64,000 bases of DNA from Comamonas sp. 26 (GCF_002754475.1 NZ_PEFL01000001.1:248001-312000), one strand, 5' to 3'; counted from the first letter of the stretch, positions 28,696 to 37,290 are shown. The notes: generated from the letters alone by a model not told the origin. Numbers and translations: made by a program.

Positions 28696-29439
28696 ATGAA
28701 CCCTATTGATTTGACCGGCCAGAACCTGCCTGGCTTTGATGCCACGACTGACTACTGGCAAACCACGGTGACCGAGGCCGAGCTGGCCCAGTCGCCCCTG
28801 CCGCCCTATGCCAGCAGCTATCCGGCCAAGTTGCCTGACGGCCGCTATCTGCTGCTGCCGCTGCGTGGCATGCCGACCACCGATGGATCGGCCCCTGACC
28901 GTTGCGTGGCTTCGCTGATTGCCAATCAGGCATCGATGGATGTGACGGAGCAACTGGCGCTGCACATGGCCAACGCCGCCAAGGTGCATGACTTTGATGT
29001 GGTGATTGGCCTGCCCACTCTGGGCCTGGCGTTTGCGCCGCTGGTCGCCAGGCATCTGGGCCACAGCCGCTATGTGCCGCTGGGCTACTCGCGAAAATAC
29101 TGGTATCGCGACGAGCTGAGCGAACCTGTCAGCTCCATCACCACCCCGGGCAAGGGCAAGCTGCTTTATGTGGACCCCAACCAGCTGAGCTTGATTGCGG
29201 GTAAGCGCGTGCTGGTGGTGGACGATGCGGTGAGTTCAGGTACCACCATGGTGTCGGGCCTGAATCTGCTGGCGCGTTGCGGTGCAGAGGTGGCCGCCAT
29301 TGCCGTGGCCATGCGCCAGGGCACGCAGTGGCAGGAGAAGCTGGTGCGCGCTGATGGTTCGCCCATTCCTGTGGTCGGCGCTTACGATTGCCCGCGCATG
29401 GAGCGCCGTGCCGACGGCTGGTGGCCGGAGAGCGTCTGA
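28696..29439 (+). CDS. Type I phosphoribosyltransferase-family protein
   Basis: 247 residues. The PRPP-binding motif VLVVDDAVSSGTTM (about 174-187) and the upstream VVIGLPTLGLAFAPLVARHL are typical of type I phosphoribosyltransferases such as adenine or orotate enzymes. The N-terminal ~70 residues are not from a family I recognise. The start at 28696 is 7 bases past the amidohydrolase stop. Its place in a Bug/M20 operon suggests salvage of a base released from an imported compound, or a regulator that uses a PRTase fold; neither is shown by sequence. Confidence 0.82.
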   Translation: MNPIDLTGQNLPGFDATTDYWQTTVTEAELAQSPLPPYASSYPAKLPDGRYLLLPLRGMPTTDGSAPDRCVASLIANQASMDVTEQLALHMANAAKVHDFDVVIGLPTLGLAFAPLVARHLGHSRYVPLGYSRKYWYRDELSEPVSSITTPGKGKLLYVDPNQLSLIAGKRVLVVDDAVSSGTTMVSGLNLLARCGAEVAAIAVAMRQGTQWQEKLVRADGSPIPVVGAYDCPRMERRADGWWPESV

Positions 29440-29449
29440 TCTACTGCAT

Positions 29450-29550
29450 CAATTGATAGCTGCTCGCGCTTGATTAATATGGGTTTCAATGCATTAACTG
29501 CTTGAAATCTATATGTAAAAAGCGCTAGCAGCTTTTCTTTTGATAGCGGT
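29450..29550. repeat. Dispersed intergenic element, copy C (long form)
   Basis: Starts ATTGATAGCTGCTCGCGCTT, continues through GGGTTTCAATGC, and ends AAAGCGCTAGCAGC. It is the longest copy (about 100 bp) and sits between two converging genes. Confidence 0.55.
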
Positions 29551-29552
29551 CT

Positions 29553-30737
29553 TCAGGTCAGCGCACCACGCCCATCGACGGTAAAGATGCGCTCAACCAC
29601 GCCTTTGAGTCGTCCGCCGCGCACGCCGATCAGGTAGTCATGAAGGTTGACCGTAGGGTCGCAATGCCCGGGAATCAGCCACAGCGTCTCGCCCAAGGCG
29701 GGCAGCCAGCCGCTGGTGTTACCGGCTTCGGCATCGGGGTGCAGCACGCCGTGTTCGTCGCCGCCATTGGCAAAACGCAGCGCGTTTTCAGCGGGCAGGG
29801 CATGCAGGCGCGGCAGACCTGAATCAATGGCGTGGGCCTTGTGGCCCGCGTCGCAGACGGCGTGATCGGCGCTCAGCGACATGACCTGGGTTTTGATATA
29901 GAGCGCATGCTCGAACATGGGCTGGGCCGCATCGCGCTGGTTGGCGGCGTAGTCGGCGTCCATGAACAGAAACGAGCCGGGCTGAATCTCGCCATACACG
30001 CCGCTGGCCGCTTCATTGACCATGGTGCCGGTGCCTGCACCGGTAATCAGCGGAATGGCGATGCGGGCGCGGTCAAATTCATGGCGGGTGCGGTTGACAT
30101 GCTTGAGCACCTGCTCAATGGCCGCCTTGCGTTCGGCTGCGGTGCGCAGATGCTGGGCACCGCCGTGATAGGCCTGCAGACCCCCAAAGCGTAGGCTGGG
30201 ATGGGCTTGAATGGCCTGCGCCAGGGCCACGGCAGCTTCGCCGGGCTCGACCCCGCAGCGGTTCTGGCCCACATTGATTTCCACCAGTACATCCATGGCC
30301 TTATCGCCCGCCTGAGCCAGTTGCAGGGCTTGCGCCAGGCGGCTAACGCCCGCTTCGCAGTCCACGGCAATGGCCAGGCGTCCGCCCTCGGTATTCAAGG
30401 CCTTGGCCAGTTTGGCCACGCGTTCGAGCTTGGTGGGGGCGACGACTTCGTTGCTGATGAAGATGTTGCGAATGCCGCCTTCGGCCAAAGCCTCGGCTTC
30501 GCTGATTTTCTGCACGCAGTGGCCGCTGGCCCCGGCATGCTCCAGCAGGTGCGCAATGAGCGCGCTTTTGTGCAGCTTGGCGTGAGGGCGCCACAGCACG
30601 CCGTGCTGCTGGGCAAAGCGGGCCATGCGCTCGATATTGCGGTCCATGGCATCCAGGTCAATGACCAGCGCCGGAGTGTCTATGCGTTTGATGGCCTGGC
30701 CGACCAGGGCCTGCAAATGTTCAGGAATGTGCTTCAT
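29553..30737 (-). CDS. D-threonine aldolase-like / DSD1-family PLP enzyme
   Basis: 394 residues with an alanine-racemase-type barrel at the N-terminus and a metal-activated C-terminal domain. The PLP lysine lies in RPHAKLHKS (about 50-58). The metal ligands of D-threonine aldolases are visible as PGHCDPTVNLHD near the C-terminus. Family members split D-threonine or D-3-hydroxyaspartate to glycine plus aldehyde, or dehydrate D-serine; which applies here is unclear. Its start lies inside the 3' end of the upstream histidine phosphatase gene (17-base overlap), so the two are co-translated. AAGG precedes the ATG. Confidence 0.88.
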   Translation of the reverse strand: MKHIPEHLQALVGQAIKRIDTPALVIDLDAMDRNIERMARFAQQHGVLWRPHAKLHKSALIAHLLEHAGASGHCVQKISEAEALAEGGIRNIFISNEVVAPTKLERVAKLAKALNTEGGRLAIAVDCEAGVSRLAQALQLAQAGDKAMDVLVEINVGQNRCGVEPGEAAVALAQAIQAHPSLRFGGLQAYHGGAQHLRTAAERKAAIEQVLKHVNRTRHEFDRARIAIPLITGAGTGTMVNEAASGVYGEIQPGSFLFMDADYAANQRDAAQPMFEHALYIKTQVMSLSADHAVCDAGHKAHAIDSGLPRLHALPAENALRFANGGDEHGVLHPDAEAGNTSGWLPALGETLWLIPGHCDPTVNLHDYLIGVRGGRLKGVVERIFTVDGRGALT

Positions 30738-31362
30738 CTTGACTGCCTTGCTGAAGGTGTGCGGTATCGGCCCAGCCTACCAAAGAAAGGCCCTCGGGCG
30801 TCCACAGCAGGCGGTTGATGGCGGCGTTGGCCAGCTCCCAGGTGCGCGGTGCCTGAAAGTCCTGGCGCGTAGCCAGCCGGTACAAAACATCCAGCACGCC
30901 GCCGTGGGCGACCAGCACAATCTGCTCGCCCTCATGCTGGCGGGCGATTTCATCGACGGTGCTGGCAATGCGGTCGCGCAGTGCAATCAGCGAGTCGCCG
31001 CCGCCCGGGGGCGCATAGGCGGGGTTGCGCGTGCGCCAGAGCTGGGCGTCTTCGGGCTGGCTGGCCTCCACATCCTTGAAGGTGCGGCCCTGAAAGTCGC
31101 CAAAGCAGCGCTCGCGCAGACCTTGATGGGTGTACAGGGGTGCGCCGGATACCTTGGCTACGGCCTGCGCCGTGACATGGGCACGCTGCAGGTCGCTGCT
31201 GTAGATGGCGGCAATGCTCTCGCCCTCCAGCGCGCGACCGGCTTGCTCGGCCTGCCAGAGGCCGGTGTCGTTGAGGGGAATGTCCAGATGCCCCTGAATG
31301 CGTCCGTCGACGTTCCAGGTTGTCTCTCCGTGGCGGATGGCAATGATGCGCGTGGCGTGCAT
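30721..31362 (-). CDS. Histidine phosphatase family protein (GpmB/CobC-like)
   Basis: 213 residues from ATG 31362. The catalytic signature IIAIRHGETTWN begins at residue 6, with Arg in SSDLQRAHVTAQA, Glu in RERCFGDFQG, and the second His in VLVAHGGVLD. Members are phosphatases or mutases acting on small phosphates; specificity is unknown. The open frame starts at 31482, but the upstream part lacks family features. It is the first gene of a pair with the D-threonine-aldolase-like gene. Confidence 0.88.
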   Translation of the reverse strand: MHATRIIAIRHGETTWNVDGRIQGHLDIPLNDTGLWQAEQAGRALEGESIAAIYSSDLQRAHVTAQAVAKVSGAPLYTHQGLRERCFGDFQGRTFKDVEASQPEDAQLWRTRNPAYAPPGGGDSLIALRDRIASTVDEIARQHEGEQIVLVAHGGVLDVLYRLATRQDFQAPRTWELANAAINRLLWTPEGLSLVGWADTAHLQQGSQDEAHS

Positions 31363-31483
31363 GGCGAAAGCTCGTACTGCGTGAGTGGTTTTTAGACTGT
31401 CATTGTCTTGCAAACAAGATGTGCCAGAGAGAGCGTGGGAGATCGATGCCAAGCCTTGCATTGAGGGGCTCAGCGCAAGCATG

Positions 31484-31516
31484 AAAAAAGGCCTGCCTTG
31501 AAGCAGGCAAGCCTTT
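31484..31516 (-). terminator. Terminator of the ferritin-like/DUF3455 operon
   Basis: Stem GCCTGC / GCAGGC with a 6-base loop. On the minus strand it is followed by CTTTTTTC, downstream of the DUF3455 stop. Confidence 0.8.
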
Positions 31517-31556
31517 GGGATTGGGGCAGGTCCCTGGTGATGTGCCGGGGCCGCGC

Positions 31557-32114
31557 TCAGGACGCTTTCCAGAAAATGTAGTCAGCCTGGTACTGAACAA
31601 CTTGCTTGCTGCCCATATTGGCGGCCCCGCACGCCATGGCTGGCGCAACGCCGCCCTTGGTGGCTACGCGCTGGATATAGCTCACACCTTGCATGGCACC
31701 CATGCCGTTGGCCGGGTTGGCCTTGACCAGTTGCAGAGGGATGTTGCCTGCACCGGCCGGTGCAACTGCTACCTGAGTTGCGGTGACCTTGGAGCCATCA
31801 TTGTTCTCCCAGGTGGCGGGTGGACCCCAGTATTTGCCAATGACCGCACCGCTGCGTGTCTGCAGCTTGGCATCGGGGCCGATGAAGACCCATTCATGTT
31901 CGGCGGCCATGTCCTTCTTGGCCTTGCACTCGTAGGTGATCTGGCCAACGCCCACCGTTTCCATGGCGACTTTGTGACCTGCGGGCACCTGCACGGCGGC
32001 CGGGAGCTCCGCTTGCGAATACATCATGGGGTGCATGCCCATGGATGAACAGGCGCTCAGGCCCAGCACGGACAGGCAAACAGCGGCCAGTGGGGCGATA
32101 CGTAGATGCTTCAT
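31557..32114 (-). CDS. DUF3455 lipoprotein
   Basis: 185 residues from ATG 32114 (GGAAA upstream). A lipoprotein signal with lipobox GLSAC is followed by a DUF3455 domain: AVQVPAGHKVAMETVGVGQI, ITYECKAK, EWVFIGPDAKL and YWGPPATWEN. The biochemical role of this family is not known; it is often found with stress-type sigma factors. It is the second gene after a ferritin-like protein, divergent from an ECF sigma factor, and is ended by a terminator at 31484-31516. Confidence 0.85.
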   Translation of the reverse strand: MKHLRIAPLAAVCLSVLGLSACSSMGMHPMMYSQAELPAAVQVPAGHKVAMETVGVGQITYECKAKKDMAAEHEWVFIGPDAKLQTRSGAVIGKYWGPPATWENNDGSKVTATQVAVAPAGAGNIPLQLVKANPANGMGAMQGVSYIQRVATKGGVAPAMACGAANMGSKQVVQYQADYIFWKAS

Positions 32115-32187
32115 GAGTATTTCCTCGAACAAGGTGGTGAAGGAATGCACCGAGCCCATCTGCTCGGTACGAGGGAACTACGGTGTG

Positions 32188-32781
32188 TCAGGCACCAAAA
32201 GACAGGGCATTGGTTGGCAGAGAACGGCCCAGAGCCGAGGTCAGCGCGGTGTAGTGCATGGTTTCGTCAGCGGCAAGGCGCCCGGCAACCTTGGCAAGGT
32301 CGCGGCTCTCAAAGGCCGGGATGACACCCAGATAGGCATTGGTCGCGCCCAGCTCCAGCCGGGCTGCGAGTGCCAGCACATCGTTCTGGTTTTTAAGGCT
32401 GCCAGCCTTCAGTGATTCGGCATAGGCCTGCATAGAGGCTTCAGCGACAGGTTTGCCGCCCATTTTCTGGATGGTCGCAATCAAGGCATCACGGTGGCCC
32501 TTGTGATGGCTCTGGAACAGCAGGGCCACATCGAGCAGCGGCTTTTGCAGCAGTCCGCTACCGGCACCGAGCTGGTAGGCGTTGATGGCTTCATGCTCAA
32601 GCCCCAGCGCAATATTCAGGATGGAAACGTCTTTGGCAGGGTCATTGCCCATACCCTGAGCCAGTGACTCCTTGCCGGCCAGCATGGCGACCGCCACAGC
32701 TGACAAGGTGCCCGTAGTGCCCAGAAACCCGCGACGCGAGGCCATGGTGGAGGAACGGCCTTCAAACAGATTGATGCTCAT
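32188..32781 (-). CDS. Exported ferritin-like domain protein
   Basis: 197 residues. The N-terminal region carries a Tat-like signal (SRRGFLG at about 15-21, then a hydrophobic stretch ending SLA). The rest is helical with ferritin-like carboxylate/His pairs LEHEAINAYQ, SHHKGHRDAL, LELGATNAYL and DETMHYTAL. It probably binds iron or handles oxidants in the periplasm; ferroxidase activity is not shown. GGAG lies eight bases before the ATG. Its promoter region carries TGAATCC-N16-CGTAT, the same elements as the divergent ECF sigma gene, so it is probably a target of that sigma factor. Confidence 0.83.
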   Translation of the reverse strand: MSINLFEGRSSTMASRRGFLGTTGTLSAVAVAMLAGKESLAQGMGNDPAKDVSILNIALGLEHEAINAYQLGAGSGLLQKPLLDVALLFQSHHKGHRDALIATIQKMGGKPVAEASMQAYAESLKAGSLKNQNDVLALAARLELGATNAYLGVIPAFESRDLAKVAGRLAADETMHYTALTSALGRSLPTNALSFGA

Positions 32782-32839
32782 GATGACTCCTGATTAGCTG
32801 TGGGGCTGTGTCGACAAATTGCGCTGTCGGACATTTGGA

Positions 32840-32867
32840 ATACGCAGCCCCAGAGTCACTGGATTCA
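32840..32867 (-). promoter_or_regulatory. ECF-type promoter for the ferritin-like operon
   Basis: Minus strand: TGAATCC (32867-32861), 16-base spacer, CGTAT (32844-32840), about 60 bases upstream of the ATG. The spacer ends in GCTG, as in the divergent copy. Confidence 0.65.
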
Positions 32868-32907
32868 AGTTTTTCAAATTATTTTTCAAGTAATTTCCCG
32901 CATAGGG

Positions 32908-32935
32908 TGAATCCATCAACCTCTCTGCTGCGTAT
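32908..32935 (+). promoter_or_regulatory. ECF-type promoter for the sigma factor gene
   Basis: Plus strand: TGAATCC (32908-32914), 16-base spacer, CGTAT (32931-32935), about 85 bases upstream of the sigma gene start. Identity in both boxes and spacer length with the divergent promoter points to autoregulation. Confidence 0.65.
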
Positions 32936-33019
32936 ACAGAAGCAAGGGGGCACGCAATATACCTTGGCAGCAATGCAACAGCACCGCCGCAAGCAGGTGC
33001 GCCTGATCACAATGGGAGC

Positions 33020-33595
33020 ATGAGCGCCAATACACCGGATAACGACCTGATGGACTTACTAGACCGCGTAGCAGCCCGGGATGAGGCTGCTCTCAAACAG
33101 TTGTACGACCAGAGCGCCTCGCGGCTCTATGGTCTGGCGCTGCGCATCGTCAGCAACAAAGAGTGGGCCGAGGATGTGCTGCAAGAGAGCTTTCTGGGAA
33201 TCTGGCGCAATGCAGGTACTTACCGCGACTCCCTCAGCCCGCCGATGGCATGGATGGGCATGGTGGTGAGAAGCCGGGCGCTGGATTTTTTGCGCCGCCG
33301 CCGCGCAGAGCGCCTACACCTCAATGTGCCGATTGAGGACATGGAGGAGCTGCTGCCAGACAACGATGGGAAAAGCCCCCTGCAATGGGCGCAGGCCAGC
33401 GAGCAGGCCGCTGCATTGCACCAATGCCTGCAGCGCCTTGAGCAGGCTCAGCGGCAGGTGGTGAGTCTGGCCTACCTCAAGGACCTGAGCCAGAGTGAGC
33501 TGGCCAGCTCCCTGAAGCTGCCGCTGGGCACCGTCAAGACATGGATGCGCCGCAGTCTGGAGCAGTTGCGCAAGTGCATGGCCCGTCATGTTTGA
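33020..33595 (+). CDS. ECF-type RNA polymerase sigma factor
   Basis: 191 residues. Region 2 spans about 15-90 with LYGLALRIVSNKEWAEDVLQ and ESFLGIWRNA; region 4 is near the C-terminus with QRQVVSLAYLKDLSQSELAS and LPLGTVKTWMRRSLEQLRKC. It belongs with SigK/RpoE-like ECF factors paired with RskA-type anti-sigma proteins. The anti-sigma gene begins 18 bases after the stop, so the two form an operon. The shared promoter motif suggests that it transcribes its own operon and the divergent ferritin-like/DUF3455 operon. The signal is unknown; an envelope oxidative or iron stress is plausible from the target genes. Confidence 0.93.
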   Translation: MSANTPDNDLMDLLDRVAARDEAALKQLYDQSASRLYGLALRIVSNKEWAEDVLQESFLGIWRNAGTYRDSLSPPMAWMGMVVRSRALDFLRRRRAERLHLNVPIEDMEELLPDNDGKSPLQWAQASEQAAALHQCLQRLEQAQRQVVSLAYLKDLSQSELASSLKLPLGTVKTWMRRSLEQLRKCMARHV

Positions 33596-33613
33596 GTGGC
33601 AGGAGCAGTCATC

Positions 33614-34405
33614 ATGAACCTGACCCAAAAACCAGAGCTGCTCGATCGCCTGGCTGCTGCCTACGCGCTGGGCACTTTGCGAGGCGGCGCGAGGCGGCGC
33701 TTTGAGCAGCTGGCGCGCGAATATGCGCAGGTGCGCGCCGTTGCCCTGCTGTGGCAAGGCCGCTGGTCGGCTTTTTCAGAAGTGCAGGAGCCGGTGCAAC
33801 CCGATGCAGCGGTATGGACGCGTATTGACAACCTGCTGCAGGCTGAAAAAACCAATGCAAAGCTGGCCCAGCAGCGAGAGCTTGCGACAACGAAACCGTC
33901 CAACCGGGCGCTGGCATGGTGGCGTGGGCTGGCCCTGGCAGGTAGCCTGTCGACGGTGGCGGCTGTCTCAGTGGGGCTTTGGCTCACAGACACGGCGCAG
34001 CAGCAAATGTCTTCGCTGCAAACCCAGCTACAGACCACGCAAGCTGCGTTGCAGGCCGCGCCTCAGATTCAATACGTGGCGGTACTGGCCGATGGCAAGG
34101 CCGATGCCTCCATGCTGGTAACGTTCGATCCTCGAAACAATCAGCTGGTGCTGCAGCGTGTCGGTGGCTTCAAGGAACCCTCCAACCAGTCCCTGCAGCT
34201 CTGGGCCTTGCCTCCGCAAGGCACACCGCGCTCTTTGGGGGTGATGGGGCATGGCAAGCTGGATCAGTTTGAAGCACATGAGAGTGATGTCAAAGCCGTG
34301 CCTGCCCTGGCCATCAGTCTGGAGCCCAAGGGCGGCGTGCCCAGTGAAACAGGGCCTACAGGTCCGGTGCTGTTCAAGGGTGCCTTGATTCGGCGTGATT
34401 TATGA
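33614..34405 (+). CDS. RskA-type anti-sigma factor
   Basis: 263 residues from ATG 33614 (GGAG upstream); a GTG at 33596 is an alternative. The N-terminal anti-sigma region has LAAAYALGTLRGGARRRFEQL (read as two blocks, LAAAYALGTLRGG and ARRRFEQL). One membrane segment (about 108-130, GLALAGSLSTVAAVSVGLWL) is followed by a periplasmic domain with QLWALPPQGTPRSLGV and ALAISLEPKGGVP, typical of RskA. It holds the cognate sigma factor at the inner membrane until the periplasmic part senses a signal. It ends before the terminator at 34443-34470. Confidence 0.9.
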   Translation: MNLTQKPELLDRLAAAYALGTLRGGARRRFEQLAREYAQVRAVALLWQGRWSAFSEVQEPVQPDAAVWTRIDNLLQAEKTNAKLAQQRELATTKPSNRALAWWRGLALAGSLSTVAAVSVGLWLTDTAQQQMSSLQTQLQTTQAALQAAPQIQYVAVLADGKADASMLVTFDPRNNQLVLQRVGGFKEPSNQSLQLWALPPQGTPRSLGVMGHGKLDQFEAHESDVKAVPALAISLEPKGGVPSETGPTGPVLFKGALIRRDL

Positions 34406-34442
34406 ATCAGTGCGGCTCTTGAGCGGCTTTCTCACCCCAGCA

Positions 34443-34470
34443 AAAAGGCTTGCGGAAATGCAAGCCTTTT
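34443..34470. terminator. Bidirectional terminator after the anti-sigma gene
   Basis: Perfect 11-bp stem AAAAGGCTTGC / GCAAGCCTTTT with a 6-base loop. A and T ends make it usable from both converging sides. Confidence 0.9.
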
Positions 34471-34474
34471 ATGG

Positions 34475-34520
34475 TTGTAGCGCTTATTCGTAAGGCGCTA
34501 GAAGCTATTGATGTGATAGC
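34475..34520. repeat. Dispersed intergenic element, copy D
   Basis: On the minus strand: AATAGCTTCTAGCGCCTTAC followed by AATAAGCGCTACAACC. It lies directly after a terminator and before the stop of the converging DUF2501 gene. Confidence 0.55.
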
Positions 34521-34522
34521 GA

Positions 34523-35020
34523 TCAGATCAGCGATTTAGCATTGTTCAGAACAAAGTCGCATGCCTTTTCCTTCACGCTGCTCTTGACCTTGTCCAGATT
34601 GAAGCTCTTGCCGTCCGAGCCGGTGACCATGCCCATCAGGCCGTTCTGGTAACCGGTGTCCTTGGGCTCTTCTTTCTGACCTAGTCCCAGCTTGCCCAGC
34701 AGCTGATCCTTGACCTGCGCAGCCTTGTCGGCATTCAGGTAGTTGTTCTTCATGCAGTAGGTGATGACGCCTGCCGCGTTGCTGGCCGTGCCAGAGCCGG
34801 TCAAACCACCCAGTCCCAGAGCCGACAGCGCAGAGCCACCTGCACCCGCGCTGCTGCCGCCGCCGAGCATGCTGCCCAGGCCCGAAGAAGACGATGAGCT
34901 GCTTTCAGTCGCGCCACTCAGCTGGCCGCGAAGGGCGTCACCAAGGCCGCTTGCATGGGCGCTGAACGCACCAGTTGCCAGCGCAGCGCAGACCAGAGTC
35001 GAGAGGGCAAATTTCTTCAT
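34523..35020 (-). CDS. DUF2501 family exported protein
   Basis: 165 residues from ATG 35020 (AAGGAT upstream). The signal peptide MKKFALSTLVCAALATGAFS is cleaved after AHA. It is followed by a Ser/Gly-rich low-complexity region (about 30-75) and a C-terminal helical domain with ITYCMKNNYLNADKAAQVKD, typical of DUF2501 (E. coli YjjA family). Function unknown; periplasmic or surface location inferred. It is probably transcribed alone. Confidence 0.8.
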   Translation of the reverse strand: MKKFALSTLVCAALATGAFSAHASGLGDALRGQLSGATESSSSSSSGLGSMLGGGSSAGAGGSALSALGLGGLTGSGTASNAAGVITYCMKNNYLNADKAAQVKDQLLGKLGLGQKEEPKDTGYQNGLMGMVTGSDGKSFNLDKVKSSVKEKACDFVLNNAKSLI

Positions 35021-35123
35021 GACTGTCATCCTTTTCAAGGCGGGGCCGGTAAGGCCCCGGTTCAAACCGAGCTGCACGTTAGCACGTGTGACAGGGGGCA
35101 AAGTGTTGAAGATTGCAAACTGT

Positions 35124-35846
35124 TCAACGTACAGGGCTGGCCGCAGCGGGCGCTTGCGGTGCGGCTGGCATGGGGGCTGCTGCAGGGGTATTCGCCGGTG
35201 CCTGTGGAGCGCCCGCAGAGGGCTGTGGCTGAATCACGGTGCGCACATTGCGCGGTCCTTCTGGCGGCTTGGGGAAGCCCGTCAGTGCGGCATCGAACAG
35301 AATGCCGAAGATGGCGGGGTCATCCGTCCACACATCCTGGCGCTGGGCCGATGTTTCATAGACGATCTGCTGGGTCTTGATGTCGCGCATGACGATGCTC
35401 ACGGCGCGGTAGTACTCCAGCGGCGGGCCATCCATCATCATCATGCTGCCGCCAAAGCCCATACCCCAGCCGCGACCGTAGCTCATGCCCCAGCCCCAGC
35501 GTGGGCCCCAGTAAGGGTCGTAATAGGGCCAGCTGGCGTAGTCGCGCGCATAACGTGCCACGGCGCTGATCTGAACCACAAGGCTGGGGCGCGAGTCATC
35601 GCGGATCATGCCCACGCGGGCCAGCGCATGCTGGGCCTGGGCCTCGACGGCGGGAAAGTGCACTTGGCCCTGCTGCGAGGGCAGGGTTTCCAGACGGTAG
35701 GTGGGCGGCACGGGAATGCCGGGCAGCGAGGAAAAACTCTGTACCGTGCTGTTGACTTCACGCACGGTGCTGCAGCCTGTCAGCAGAGCGGTTGCCGTCA
35801 GGGCGGCGATGCCAAGCCAGCGGTATGAAGTGTTGCGCAGGTTCAT
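35124..35846 (-). CDS. DUF4136 lipoprotein
   Basis: 240 residues. The lipoprotein signal has lipobox LLTGC (Cys25). The body matches DUF4136: PTYRLETLPSQQGQ, a Tyr/Trp/Gly-rich loop (YYDPYWGPRWGWGMSYG), RDIKTQQIVYETSAQRQD. The C-terminal ~40 residues are an Ala/Pro-rich tail. Function unknown; outer-membrane location likely. It follows ttcA on the same strand beyond a hairpin at 35870-35894. Confidence 0.82.
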   Translation of the reverse strand: MNLRNTSYRWLGIAALTATALLTGCSTVREVNSTVQSFSSLPGIPVPPTYRLETLPSQQGQVHFPAVEAQAQHALARVGMIRDDSRPSLVVQISAVARYARDYASWPYYDPYWGPRWGWGMSYGRGWGMGFGGSMMMMDGPPLEYYRAVSIVMRDIKTQQIVYETSAQRQDVWTDDPAIFGILFDAALTGFPKPPEGPRNVRTVIQPQPSAGAPQAPANTPAAAPMPAAPQAPAAASPVR

Positions 35847-35869
35847 GGTGATATCTCTCTCTGATACGA

Positions 35870-35894
35870 CAAAGGCCCATCGAATGGGCCTTTG
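35870..35894 (-). terminator. Hairpin downstream of ttcA
   Basis: Perfect 11-bp stem CAAAGGCCCAT / ATGGGCCTTTG with a 3-base loop. The T-run is weak on the minus strand, so termination may be partial. Confidence 0.65.
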
Positions 35895-35932
35895 TTTGGA
35901 CTTGTGCGTCCCGTTTTAGTTCAAAAGTCCAA

Positions 35933-36925
35933 TCAGGACAGTTGTACCACCTGCAAGCCGCCGGGCAGGGCAGCCATAGTTGGCAGCTCTTCATGGTCAA
36001 ACGCCATGTCGCCGTTCGGGTCGGCAATGCCGGTGGCCTTTGCACCCTTGAAGTCGTGCAGCAGGGGGTCCATCATGTGTGTGGTCACGATGTTGCCCAT
36101 GGCGCGGAACATGCTCTCGATACGACCGGGGAACTTCTTTTCCCATTCGCGCAGCATCTCGCCGATGACCACGCGCTGCAGGCCGTCCTGGCTGCCGCAG
36201 AGGTTGCAAGGGATGATGGGAAAGTTCTGGTACTGCGCCCAGCGTGCGGTGTCCTTCTCGGGCACATAGGCCAGAGGACGGATCACCACATGCTTGCCGT
36301 TGTCGGACACCAGCTTTGGCGGCATGCCCTTCATGCGGCCACCGTAGAACATGTTGAGCATCATGGTCTGCACGATGTCATCGCGGTGGTGGCCCAGTGC
36401 AACCTTGGTGCAACCCAGCTCGTCAGCCACCTTGTACAAAATGGCACGGCGCAGGCGCGAGCACAGGCCGCAGGTGGTCTTGCCTTCGGGGACGACGCGC
36501 TTGACGACGCTGTACGTGTCCTGTGTTTCGATGTGGTAGTCCACGCCCAGGCTCTTGAAGTACTCGGGCAGGATGTGGTCGGGGAAGCCGGGCTGCTTCT
36601 GGTCCAGGTTCACTGCGACCAGATCGAACTTCACGGGCGCACGCTTTTGCAGCTTGCGCAGGATGTCGAGCATGGTGTAGCTGTCCTTGCCGCCGGACAT
36701 GCAGACCATGATCTTGTCGCCTTCTTCAATCATGTTGAAGTCGACGATGGCCTTGCCTACTTCGCGGCACAGGCGCTTTTCCAGTTTGATCTGTTCGCGC
36801 TCGATCTTGATCTTGCCGGGCTTGCCAGCTTCTTCGCCAGCATTTTGCGTGGCGGCTGCGTCAGCGGCTTCGGCCTCTTCGGCAATCCAGGGGTTGTCGT
36901 TTACTGCATTCATGGGGTTCACCAT
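35933..36925 (-). CDS. ttcA: tRNA 2-thiocytidine(32) synthetase TtcA
   Basis: 330 residues. TtcA uses ATP and a [4Fe-4S] cluster to thiolate cytidine 32 of certain tRNAs. PP-loop motif [11 protein letters not shown] (about 75-85), and the two CxxC motifs CGLC and CNLC that bind the cluster with [21 protein letters not shown] (two blocks, [11 protein letters not shown] and MMLNMFYGG) are visible. The start at 36925 overlaps the folB stop by 7 bases; ATG 36913 is an alternative. The ~45-residue acidic N-terminal extension is variable. It is the last gene of the SDR-folB-ttcA unit. Confidence 0.95.
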   Translation of the reverse strand: MVNPMNAVNDNPWIAEEAEAADAAATQNAGEEAGKPGKIKIEREQIKLEKRLCREVGKAIVDFNMIEEGDKIMVCMSGGKDSYTMLDILRKLQKRAPVKFDLVAVNLDQKQPGFPDHILPEYFKSLGVDYHIETQDTYSVVKRVVPEGKTTCGLCSRLRRAILYKVADELGCTKVALGHHRDDIVQTMMLNMFYGGRMKGMPPKLVSDNGKHVVIRPLAYVPEKDTARWAQYQNFPIIPCNLCGSQDGLQRVVIGEMLREWEKKFPGRIESMFRAMGNIVTTHMMDPLLHDFKGAKATGIADPNGDMAFDHEELPTMAALPGGLQVVQLS

Positions 36926-37290
36926 TGTCCGGTTTCGATGCGAATGGCTACTTCGCAGTCGTCAAAAATTTCCAGCTTCGCAATTTTTACACGTACGCCG
37001 CGTACGCCGGGCAACTGCAGCAGGCGCTGGGCCAGCTTGCCGATCAGGCTTTCGAGCAGGTTCACATGCTCGGAGGTGCACTCGTCGATGATGATCTGGC
37101 GCACCTTGCGGTAGTCCAGCACGTGAAGAATATCGTCGTCACGCGGCGTCAGGGGCTGGGGGCCGAGGTTGAGTTCGGCATCGACCTGAATCGGCTGAGG
37201 CTCTTTTTTCTCATGCGCAAGAATGCCGAGGCTGGCGTCAAAGCGCAGCCCGGAGAGCGTGAGAATCTGTTGTCCGGAAGAGGAAGTCAT
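36919..37290 (-). CDS. folB: Dihydroneopterin aldolase
   Basis: 123 residues. FolB converts 7,8-dihydroneopterin to 6-hydroxymethyl-dihydropterin plus glycolaldehyde in folate synthesis. The family pattern [19 protein letters not shown] at the N-terminus, [10 protein letters not shown], and the Glu in [12 protein letters not shown] are present. It lies 30 bases after an SDR gene of the pteridine-reductase type and overlaps ttcA. Shine-Dalgarno is weak. Confidence 0.93.
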   Translation of the reverse strand: MTSSSGQQILTLSGLRFDASLGILAHEKKEPQPIQVDAELNLGPQPLTPRDDDILHVLDYRKVRQIIIDECTSEHVNLLESLIGKLAQRLLQLPGVRGVRVKIAKLEIFDDCEVAIRIETGQW

